In this document: piece after piece, positions 6,161 through 11,595 of the stretch
Layout: every line of letters begins with the position of its first letter
Position numbering within the stretch: the stretch's first letter is position 1
Origin: Nitrospinota bacterium
Lineage (GTDB): Bacteria; UBA8248
Length of the DNA: 11,595 nucleotides
Reading direction: 5' to 3'
Assembly: GCA_003506735.1 (NCBI GenBank)
Contig: DNYS01000031.1
Span: 395-11,989 of the forward strand
Made by a program: the position numbers and the translations under genes
The notes under the pieces: model-generated
Databases searched by the model: none
What the model saw: the letters and a program-made list of their open reading frames with translations, nothing else
Told to the model about the DNA's origin: nothing

Positions 6161-7159
6161 ATGCCCCGCCGTTCCACTCCCAAGATCGTACAGAAAGATC
6201 ATTTCATCGAGGGCCTCGACCCGGGCGTCAGGCTCCACCTCCGCGAGAAACAGCCCAGCGGGCTCAAGCGCTTCGAGGAGGCGGGAACCCTTCTCATGCT
6301 CCACGGCCAGAGCATGTCCGCGCCCATCACCTACGACATCTCCCTGCCGGGCTATTCGTGGATGGACTACGCCGCCGCGCGCGGGTTCGACGTCTTTGCC
6401 CTCACCATCCGGGGCTATGGGCTCTCCACGCGTCCGCCCGAGTTCAGCGCGCCCAGGTTGGCGAATCCTCCCGCCGTGCGCGGCCGGGTCGCCCTGCGCG
6501 ATATCGATGCCGCCGTCCGCTTCATCTGCAGCTACCGCAATCTCGACCGGATCAATCTCCTCGGCTACTCGTTCAGCACCACCACCTCGGCGGCCTTTAC
6601 CGCGATGAACGGAGACCGAATCCGGCGCCTGGCGCTCTATGCCCCTTTCTATGCCTACGAGCGGCCCGAAGTGGCCGCCCTTTCCGAGGCCGAAGGGGTA
6701 CCGGGGCGGCTCGATCCGAAGTTCGGTGCCTGGCGCTGGGTCACCCGGCGCGATCAGATGGAGCGGTGGGACGGGAGCATCCCCCGGGGACAGCATTCCA
6801 AGTGGCGGGAGGCGCGTGCGGTGAAGTATTACTGGAACGAGCAAATCAAGTTCGACCCCGAAGGCCGAAAGCGCCGCATCCCCGCCGTCAAGGTTCCCAA
6901 CGGCCCCATGGCCGACCGCTACGACCGGGCCCGGGGGATCCCGCTCTACGATGCGTCCAAAATCAAGATTCCCGTCCTCCTCATCCGGGGCGATCACGAC
7001 CGCAGTTCACTCGACCCCGAGGCCAATGGCCTCTTCAAGGCCCTGACCGGAAGCCGGGGAAAGCGCCACATCATCATGGGCGATGGGACGCATTTTATTC
7101 AGTACGAAAAGAGGCGTGAGGAGCTTTACAGCCAGGTGCAGCTTTTCATGGAGGGATAA
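6161..7159 (+). CDS. Alpha/beta hydrolase
   Basis: This is a 332-residue alpha/beta-hydrolase fold enzyme of unknown substrate. The oxyanion-loop region reads LLMLHGQSM (44-52), and the second strand region FALTIRGYGLS (79-89) is typical. The nucleophile elbow is LLGYSFSTT with Ser137. Its motif is GYSFS, with Ser in place of the last Gly of GxSxG. The likely acid is Asp278 or Asp280 in LLIRGDHDRSS, and the likely base is His311 in IIMGDGTHFI. The insert between residues 165 and 265 looks like a lid domain. No signal peptide is seen, so the protein is probably cytoplasmic. It reads against its neighbours rplS and rnhB, splitting a cluster that is usually continuous, and its stop TAA lies in the A-tract of the rplS terminator. 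It could be an esterase, lipase-like or C-C hydrolase; the sequence does not decide. Confidence 0.87.
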   Translation: MPRRSTPKIVQKDHFIEGLDPGVRLHLREKQPSGLKRFEEAGTLLMLHGQSMSAPITYDISLPGYSWMDYAAARGFDVFALTIRGYGLSTRPPEFSAPRLANPPAVRGRVALRDIDAAVRFICSYRNLDRINLLGYSFSTTTSAAFTAMNGDRIRRLALYAPFYAYERPEVAALSEAEGVPGRLDPKFGAWRWVTRRDQMERWDGSIPRGQHSKWREARAVKYYWNEQIKFDPEGRKRRIPAVKVPNGPMADRYDRARGIPLYDASKIKIPVLLIRGDHDRSSLDPEANGLFKALTGSRGKRHIIMGDGTHFIQYEKRREELYSQVQLFMEG

Positions 7160-7186
7160 AAAAACGGCGGAGAAACCTCCCCGCCG
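7158..7186 (-). terminator. Rho-independent terminator of the ffh-rplS operon
   Basis: On the - strand, just after the rplS stop, CGGCGGGGAG-GTTT-CTCCGCCG forms an 8-bp GC stem with a two-base bulge and four-base loop (complement of 7165-7186). A run of seven T follows (complement of 7158-7164). The + strand has no T-run after the hairpin, so it acts leftwards only. The hydrolase stop codon runs into the same A/T tract. Confidence 0.85.
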
Positions 7187-7221
7187 GTCATACGCGCGCC
7201 GAATAGCGCCATCGTGCGGTC

Positions 7222-7569
7222 CTAGTGGCGGCGCTTTTCCTTCACCTGGGCCGCCTTGCCTTTCCGGTCCCGGAGGTAGTAAAGCTTCGCCCGCCGGACA
7301 CGGCCCCGCCGGATCACTTCGATCTTATCGAGCCGGGGAGAGTGAAGCGGGAATATCCGCTCGACGCCGATTCCGTAGGACATCTTGCGCACCCGGAACG
7401 TCTCCCTGAGACCTCCCCCGCTCCGCCCAATGACGAATCCCTCGAAGACCTGGATCCGCTCCTTCTCGCCTTCGAGAATTCTGACATGCACGCGGACCGT
7501 ATCGCCCGGTGCAAAATCGGGGATATCCTTCCGCATCCCCTCGCGCTCGATGCGATCGATGACATTCAA
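7222..7569 (-). CDS. rplS: Large-subunit ribosomal protein L19
   Basis: L19 is a 50S protein at the interface with the 30S subunit. The 115-residue product matches the family throughout: [22 protein letters not shown], then [41 protein letters not shown], and [21 protein letters not shown]. The start is TTG at 7569. It gives the normal MN.ID.IE N-terminus, is preceded by AAGGAG seven bases upstream, and overlaps the TGA of the methyltransferase gene in TTGA. An ATG two bases upstream of that overlap is in the methyltransferase frame, and an ATG at 7565 is out of frame. The stop is TAG. It is the last gene before the terminator at 7158-7186. Confidence 0.96.
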   Translation of the reverse strand: MNVIDRIEREGMRKDIPDFAPGDTVRVHVRILEGEKERIQVFEGFVIGRSGGGLRETFRVRKMSYGIGVERIFPLHSPRLDKIEVIRRGRVRRAKLYYLRDRKGKAAQVKEKRRH

Positions 7570-8201
7570 GGCATTGCTCCTTCTTCCAGCGAACCGGCCG
7601 CCAGCGAACCGGATGCCTTCGGCGCCGACAACTCTTTTGCGCCGAAAAGACGATCCAAAACGACGGCCGCCGCCGCCCGGACAGATAAGTGATTATACCC
7701 GGAATTTCCCACCCCGCGTATAGATGGAAGCATGAAATCCAACCGATCCATCACCTCGGGCGCAAGCCCCCAACTCGTGCCGAACAAAATCAGGCCGGGC
7801 CGGGTCGAATCGCGAAGGCGGGCGCCCATCTCTCCGAAACCCGAGGAGTCCCCGCCCTCCCGGGCCGAGGTTCCCACCAACAGGGGCTTTTCGCCCTCCC
7901 TGGCCTCGATGGCCACCATCGCCGAGTCGATATCCGGTACCACCTGGATCTGCTGCTCCAGGGTGTCGCCGCGCTCGGGATGAAGCCTCCGCCCGGGCCC
8001 ATTCACGAAATGGTCCGAGACGTTGGCGATGAAACGGCGCTGAGCCGCCGAAGGGTGTACCATAAACGTCCCCGCGACGCCATAGGTCCTGGCCGCCCTC
8101 GCCAAATCGTGCATATCGAGGCTCGTAACGGATGAGGTCACCACCCGGCCCGTGCGGTTCATCACCGGATGGTGGATGAGTGCGATGTAGCTCCGCGCCA
8201 A
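7566..8201 (-). CDS. SPOUT-type RNA methyltransferase (family seen between trmD and rplS)
   Basis: This is a 211-residue predicted RNA methyltransferase of the SAM-dependent SPOUT type, belonging to the uncharacterised family often encoded between trmD and rplS (Pfam RNA methyltransferase group 4, as I recall). Visible blocks are [20 protein letters not shown] at the N-terminus, GTFMVHPS near 43-50, [19 protein letters not shown] near 145 and [20 protein letters not shown] near 175-195. The last resembles the knot region that binds S-adenosylmethionine. The start is TTG at 8201, supported by GAGGAGG eight bases upstream, which overlaps the trmD stop (TGAGGAGG). The only alternative start nearby, ATG at codon 14, would remove conserved residues. 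The RNA target is unknown; its position suggests tRNA or rRNA. The stop overlaps the rplS start. Confidence 0.88.
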   Translation of the reverse strand: MARSYIALIHHPVMNRTGRVVTSSVTSLDMHDLARAARTYGVAGTFMVHPSAAQRRFIANVSDHFVNGPGRRLHPERGDTLEQQIQVVPDIDSAMVAIEAREGEKPLLVGTSAREGGDSSGFGEMGARLRDSTRPGLILFGTSWGLAPEVMDRLDFMLPSIRGVGNSGYNHLSVRAAAAVVLDRLFGAKELSAPKASGSLAAGSLEEGAMP

Positions 8202-8214
8202 GGCGGGATCCTCC

Positions 8215-8943
8215 TCAACACTCGGAAGACGAATCGAGCAGGCGGCGATCCTCTTCGCTCAATTCCGCCCGGTCTAACAGGTCCGGCCGCCGCTTGAGGG
8301 TGCGCCGCAGGGAGGCCCGCCGCCGCCACCGCCGAATCTCATCGTGGTCCCCCGAAATCAGGACTTCGGGCACCCGCATTCCCCGGAACTCGGGAGGCCG
8401 GGTGTAATGGGGACATTCGAGCAGCCCCATCGTGAAGCTGTCGTTCCGGGCCGAATCCTCGTTCCCCAGTACGCCGGGCAGGAGGCGGCTCACGGCGTCG
8501 ATGACGAGAACGGCCGGAATCTCTCCCCCGGTGAGCACATAATCGCCGGCCGATATCTCCTCGTCCACGAAACCCTCGCGGACCCGCTCGTCCACCCCCT
8601 CGTAGCGCCCGCAAATCAAGACCAGCGGCCCGGCCCGGCCGGCCAGTTCCTCGGCTTTTTTCTGGTTGAAGGGCCGCCCCTGGGGGGTCAGGAATATACG
8701 CCAGGGCGCCTGCCCATCCGGTATGGCCTCGATCGCCCGGACGATGGGCTCGGGCTTCATGACCATTCCGGCCCCTCCGCCATAGGGAGAATCGTCCGTC
8801 TGGCGGTAGCTGCCCTCGGCGAAATCCCTGAGATTCCAGATTTCGATCTCGATGAGCCCCCGCTCCGCCGCCCGGCCGATGACGCCGTAGCCGAAAATGC
8901 CCTTGAGCAAATCGGGGAAGACTGTCAGCACATCAAACCGCAT
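8215..8943 (-). CDS. trmD: tRNA (guanine-37-N1)-methyltransferase
   Basis: TrmD methylates G37 next to the anticodon using S-adenosylmethionine, which prevents frameshifting. The 242-residue protein has all family motifs: [13 protein letters not shown] at the N-terminus, [18 protein letters not shown] near 50-67, [13 protein letters not shown] near 85-97, [13 protein letters not shown] near 109-121 (the knotted SAM site), then [18 protein letters not shown]. The [23 protein letters not shown] block follows, and the C-terminal tRNA-binding helices have the usual RR-rich stretch. Length is normal. The ATG at 8943 overlaps the end of rimM by 11 bases, so the two should be coupled. The stop is immediately followed by the ribosome site of the next gene. 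Confidence 0.97.
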   Translation of the reverse strand: MRFDVLTVFPDLLKGIFGYGVIGRAAERGLIEIEIWNLRDFAEGSYRQTDDSPYGGGAGMVMKPEPIVRAIEAIPDGQAPWRIFLTPQGRPFNQKKAEELAGRAGPLVLICGRYEGVDERVREGFVDEEISAGDYVLTGGEIPAVLVIDAVSRLLPGVLGNEDSARNDSFTMGLLECPHYTRPPEFRGMRVPEVLISGDHDEIRRWRRRASLRRTLKRRPDLLDRAELSEEDRRLLDSSSEC

Positions 8944-9466
8944 CCGGGGCCTCCTCGCCGTCCGCCTCGTCGGGGAACTGGGGTGGGCGGACCACCCAGC
9001 GGCCTTCCTCGCGACGGAGGACGGACTCCCGGTTCGCGGGGATCAGCAATTCCTCCCCCCCGGGCACGGAGACGACAATCACGTCGTTCCCCCCGGCCCC
9101 GAACAAATCCACAATCCGGCCCAGCATACGGCCCGATTCATCCACCGCATCGAGACCCTCGAAATCCTCCCAGTAGTACACCCCCTCCTCGGGGCCCGGG
9201 AAATACTCGCGGCCGGCCAAAAAAACAGCGCCCCGAAGCTCTTCCGCCGCTTCGGGGCTGTCGATACCCTTAAATTTCCAAACGATGGAGCCTTTTCCGG
9301 CCCGCTTGAAGGAATTGATCTCAAGCCGGCGGGCGGGATCGGATTTCAGGAACACCTCGGGAATCCGCCTGTAGGCCTCGATGCCCTCCATCCAGGGATT
9401 CACTCGGACTTCGCCCCTCAGTCCCTGAGCCCTGACCGCCTCTCCCACCGCCACGCGGCCGCTCAT
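8933..9466 (-). CDS. rimM: Ribosome maturation factor RimM
   Basis: RimM helps late assembly of the 30S head around S19 and is needed for efficient 16S rRNA processing. The 177-residue product has an N-terminal RimM barrel beginning [19 protein letters not shown]. It carries [20 protein letters not shown] near 70-89. The C-terminal PRC-barrel contains [14 protein letters not shown], a match to the family's YYW..L.G..V, followed by GNDVIVV and [12 protein letters not shown] short acidic tail ends the protein. The ATG at 9466 lies 18 bases after rpsP, and the gene overlaps trmD by 11 bases. In many relatives a KH-domain gene (khpA) sits between rpsP and rimM; there is no room for it here. Confidence 0.94.
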   Translation of the reverse strand: MSGRVAVGEAVRAQGLRGEVRVNPWMEGIEAYRRIPEVFLKSDPARRLEINSFKRAGKGSIVWKFKGIDSPEAAEELRGAVFLAGREYFPGPEEGVYYWEDFEGLDAVDESGRMLGRIVDLFGAGGNDVIVVSVPGGEELLIPANRESVLRREEGRWVVRPPQFPDEADGEEAPDAV

Positions 9467-9484
9467 CCGGACACTCCCTGTGGC

Positions 9485-9730
9485 CTAAACCTCGATGCCG
9501 GCCTTTACGAGCAAATTTCGCACCGTCCGGGTGGGCTTGGCCCCCTTTCCCAGCCACTCCTTGGCTTTATCCCCATCGATCTCGATGAGGGAAGGACTCT
9601 GGGTGGGGTCGTACCGGCCGATACTCTCGATAAACCGGCCGTCCCTCGGCATCCGCTCGTCCTGAACGACGATCCGGTAGTGCGGAGCCTTCTTCATTCC
9701 GCCACGGGCAAGTCGAATCTTTACAGCCAA
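9485..9730 (-). CDS. rpsP: Small-subunit ribosomal protein S16
   Basis: S16 is an early-binding 30S protein. The 81-residue product is typical: [20 protein letters not shown], then [19 protein letters not shown], and the C-terminal [17 protein letters not shown]. The start is TTG at 9730. AAGGAG lies eight bases upstream and the first codons give the family N-terminus. An ATG six bases upstream, directly at the ribosome site, is out of frame and closes within six codons, so it is not the start. The ribosome site overlaps the ffh stop (TAAGGAG) and the gene lies 12 bases after ffh. The stop is TAG. ffh-rpsP-rimM-trmD is a widely conserved order. Confidence 0.96.
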   Translation of the reverse strand: MAVKIRLARGGMKKAPHYRIVVQDERMPRDGRFIESIGRYDPTQSPSLIEIDGDKAKEWLGKGAKPTRTVRNLLVKAGIEV

Positions 9731-9742
9731 TTTTTCATCTCC

Positions 9743-11077
9743 TTAATGATTGAACATCCGCTGCATCACTTGCATCTGCTTCCGTTTACCACCTTTCGAC
9801 AGTTTTCGCATCATCTTTTGCATCTGGGTGAATTGTTTCAGCACCCGGTTAACCTGGGCCACCTCGGTCCCGCTTCCCGCCGCGATCCTCCTCCGGTGGC
9901 TCCCCTTGATGATGGCCGGGCGGCGGCGCTCCGCAGGCGTCATGGAATCGATGATGGCCACCGTGCGGACCACCTCCTTGTCGTCCACCTCGACGCCCTT
10001 CATTTTGGCGCCCAGGCCCGGAACCATGGAGAGAATTTCGCTCATCGAGCCCATCTTGCGCATCTGGAGCATCTGGTCCCGGAAGATTTCGAGCGAAAAC
10101 CCTCCCTTCTGGATACTTTCGGCCATCTCCCTGGCGGCTTCGGGCTCGAAGGCCGTCTCGGCCTTCTCGATGAGGGAGAGCACATCGCCCATCCCCAGGA
10201 TGCGCGAGGCCATCCGTTCGGGATGAAATTCCTCGAGCGCGTCGAGCTTCTCGCCGACGCCCACGAGCTTGATGGGAACCCCCGTCACCGCCCGGAGCGA
10301 GACCGCCGCCCCGCCGCGCGCGTCGCCGTCCATCTTCGTAAGCACAACGCCCGTCAGGCCCACCGCCTCGCCGAACGCCTCGCCCAGGTTGACGGCCTCC
10401 TGGCCGGTCATGGCGTCCGCCACGAGGAGCACCTCGTGTGGCGCGGCCGCCTCATTCATCCGGCGGAGCTCGTCCATCAAATCATCGTCCACATGCATCC
10501 GCCCCGCCGTGTCCACGATGCAATAATCGAAATGCTCGGCCCGGGCACGTCTCAGCGCCTCCCGGACGATGGCCACCGGATCGCTCATCCCCTCCGAGTC
10601 GAACGCCTCGGCGGCGGCCTGCTCGGCCAGACGCTTGAGCTGAAGGATGGCCGCGGGACGGGCCACGTCCGCCGGAACCAAAAGAACGCGGAAGCCCTGC
10701 TTCCTGAAGCGCCGGGCCAGCTTGCCGGCGGTGGTCGTTTTTCCCGATCCCTGAAGGCCGGCCAACATGATAACGGTGACGCCCGTTTTGGCCTTTTTCA
10801 GGCTCGCCCCCCAGCCTCCCATGAGATCGATTAGGGCGGCCTGGACGGCCTTCACCACCTGCTGGGAGGGGTCCAGATGCGCGGCCTGGTCCATTCCCAC
10901 GAGATCGCCCCGGACCTTGGCGACAAAATCCTTGGCCAGTTTAAAATGGACATCGGCCTCGAGCAGGGCCATGCGAATCTCGCGGAGGGCGGCATCCACC
11001 TCCCGCTCGCCGAGCACGCCCCGGGAGCGCAGATCCTTGAAAATTCCGCCCAAGCGATCACGCAAACCTTCAAACAT
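9743..11077 (-). CDS. ffh: Signal recognition particle GTPase Ffh (SRP54)
   Basis: Ffh binds 4.5S RNA and the signal sequences of nascent membrane proteins, and delivers ribosomes to FtsY at the membrane. The 444-residue protein has the N domain (about 1-95, with the ALLEADVHFKLAKDF helix), then the GTPase domain. The P-loop is GLQGSGKTT (107-115), followed by DVARPAAILQL (137-147), DTAGRMHVDDDLM (189-201) and TKMDGDARGGAAVS (247-260). The methionine-rich M domain (about 325-444) has QMLQMRKMGSMSEILSMVPG and the RNA-binding region RRRIAAGSG near 395-403. Length is normal. The ATG at 11077 follows a moderate GGAAGAG site. A promoter is visible upstream, so ffh probably opens the operon that runs to rplS. 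Confidence 0.97.
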   Translation of the reverse strand: MFEGLRDRLGGIFKDLRSRGVLGEREVDAALREIRMALLEADVHFKLAKDFVAKVRGDLVGMDQAAHLDPSQQVVKAVQAALIDLMGGWGASLKKAKTGVTVIMLAGLQGSGKTTTAGKLARRFRKQGFRVLLVPADVARPAAILQLKRLAEQAAAEAFDSEGMSDPVAIVREALRRARAEHFDYCIVDTAGRMHVDDDLMDELRRMNEAAAPHEVLLVADAMTGQEAVNLGEAFGEAVGLTGVVLTKMDGDARGGAAVSLRAVTGVPIKLVGVGEKLDALEEFHPERMASRILGMGDVLSLIEKAETAFEPEAAREMAESIQKGGFSLEIFRDQMLQMRKMGSMSEILSMVPGLGAKMKGVEVDDKEVVRTVAIIDSMTPAERRRPAIIKGSHRRRIAAGSGTEVAQVNRVLKQFTQMQKMMRKLSKGGKRKQMQVMQRMFNH

Positions 11078-11090
11078 GATTCGGTCTCTT

Positions 11091-11104
11091 CCGCCCCCCG
11101 GCGG
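11091..11104 (-). promoter_or_regulatory. Small GC hairpin in the ffh leader
   Basis: On the - strand, CCGCC-GGGG-GGCGG can form a five-base-pair stem with a four-base loop. Its 3' arm directly abuts the GGAAGAG ribosome site of ffh. It has no T-run and is therefore not a terminator. It might modulate initiation, but in GC-rich DNA it may equally be chance. Confidence 0.3.
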
Positions 11105-11157
11105 TCGTAGGTGAACCGGCGCGGGTCTCCAATCGATAAGGCCCAGAAAAACATATT

Positions 11158-11187
11158 CTTATAAGGGATCGGGGGCCGACATTGCAA
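11158..11187 (-). promoter_or_regulatory. Probable sigma70-type promoter of the ffh operon
   Basis: On the - strand, TTGCAA (11182-11187) and TATAAG (complement of 11158-11163) are separated by 18 bases. They lie in an AT-rich patch between the rpe stop and ffh. Transcription would begin near 11150, giving a leader of about 75 bases. The leader ends with a small GC hairpin just before the ffh ribosome site. rpe could also read through, as no terminator is seen after it. Confidence 0.5.
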
Positions 11188-11203
11188 CACCCCGCCTCAA
11201 GGA

Positions 11204-11595
11204 TCAACCATCGCCCCGAATCTGCCGGATGGCCCCGGCGTAGTCGTCTGTCCCGTAAACCGCCGAGCCGGCCACCAGCACGTCGGCGCCCGCCTCGCGG
11301 ACCTGGGCCGCGTTTCCGGGGTTCACCCCCCCGTCCACTTCAAGGAGAACGAGCAGCCCCTCCCGGCCGATCCGCTCCCTGAGAGACCGGATGCGCTCCA
11401 GCGATCCGGGGATGAATTTTTGGCCCGAAAAGCCGGGGTTCACGCTCATCACCAGCGCCATGTCCGCCTCGCCCAGATGCGCCTCGACGGCATCGAGCGG
11501 GGTTCCCGGATTCAGGGTGATCCCCGCGACCAGGCCGAGGGCGCGGATTTTCCGGAGGGTCCGGCCCATGTCGGGGGAGGGCTCTGCGTGCACGG
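11204..11595 (-). CDS. rpe: Ribulose-phosphate 3-epimerase, C-terminal part (5' end outside window)
   Basis: This enzyme interconverts ribulose 5-phosphate and xylulose 5-phosphate in the pentose phosphate pathway. The visible 130 residues are the C-terminal part of the TIM barrel. They start with VHAEPSPD, whose His is a conserved metal ligand. AGITLNPGTPLDAVE and MALVMSVNPGFSGQKFIP (the phosphate and flap loop) follow, then EVDGGVNPGN with the catalytic metal-binding Asp, and GADVLVAGSAVYG at the phosphate site. The GTG at the window edge encodes the Val of VHAE and is not a start, so about 85-90 residues lie outside. The stop is TGA at 11204-11206. The gene reads in the same direction as ffh, with a 126-base gap. 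Confidence 0.95.
   Translation of the reverse strand, partial: VHAEPSPDMGRTLRKIRALGLVAGITLNPGTPLDAVEAHLGEADMALVMSVNPGFSGQKFIPGSLERIRSLRERIGREGLLVLLEVDGGVNPGNAAQVREAGADVLVAGSAVYGTDDYAGAIRQIRGDG

Noticed and set aside
5752..7119. A 455-codon + strand frame over rnhB and the hydrolase gene
   Set aside because: Its protein is Arg/Pro/Ser-rich without family resemblance, and it overlaps two genes whose motifs are unmistakable in other frames.
8897..10834. A 645-codon open frame on the + strand opposite trmD, rimM, rpsP and ffh
   Set aside because: It is antisense to four clearly recognised genes, has a His/Pro/Leu-rich composition typical of shadow frames in GC-rich DNA, and shows no domain.
11078..11203. 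4.5S (SRP) RNA or another structured RNA in the leader of ffh
   Set aside because: The conserved SRP RNA tetraloop region and asymmetric loops are not seen. The only structure is a short GC hairpin.

Overview
This GC-rich, gene-dense window looks like a chromosomal housekeeping region of a Gram-negative bacterium. The order ffh-rpsP-rimM-trmD-(SPOUT methyltransferase)-rplS-rnhB-yraN resembles that of delta-proteobacteria-like lineages (Desulfobacterota, Nitrospinota and relatives). A single-domain BirA and a type III pantothenate kinase fit such a group. The species cannot be named from the sequence alone. No rRNA, tRNA, CRISPR array, insertion sequence or phage gene was seen, and no gene-free stretch exceeds 300 bases.

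Left half, + strand (1-5072): the 3' end of valS, then birA and coaX, packed with zero-base and 4-base junctions. After a 62-base gap comes a tight three-gene set. It encodes an ExeA/GspA-like AAA ATPase, an HD-GYP-type phosphohydrolase with a long Pro/Ala-rich N-terminal tail, and an exported DUF3108-like protein. This trio is the least ordinary part of the window. The ATPase reading frame carries an in-frame amber codon (TAG) at codon 6, inside its conserved N-terminal motif. The HD-GYP protein has a changed metal-ligand pattern.

Right half, mostly - strand (11595-5069, in transcription order): rpe (5' end missing), ffh, rpsP, rimM, trmD, a SPOUT methyltransferase and rplS. These are separated by tiny gaps or overlaps and end at a clear intrinsic terminator after rplS. 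Next is an alpha/beta hydrolase gene on the opposite (+) strand. The - strand then continues with rnhB and yraN from its own promoter. rnhB and the hydrolase gene are divergent and share an AT-rich promoter region with overlapping -10 elements. yraN and the DUF3108 gene meet tail to tail, with their stop codons overlapping in one CTAG.

Functionally, the right half builds the translation and export machinery: signal recognition particle GTPase, ribosomal proteins S16 and L19, 16S maturation, tRNA m1G37 methylation and RNase HII. The left half supplies valyl-tRNA, biotinylation and coenzyme A synthesis, followed by a putative envelope or signalling module. Three genes in the ribosomal cluster (rpsP, the SPOUT gene, rplS) start with TTG, each behind a good Shine-Dalgarno sequence.
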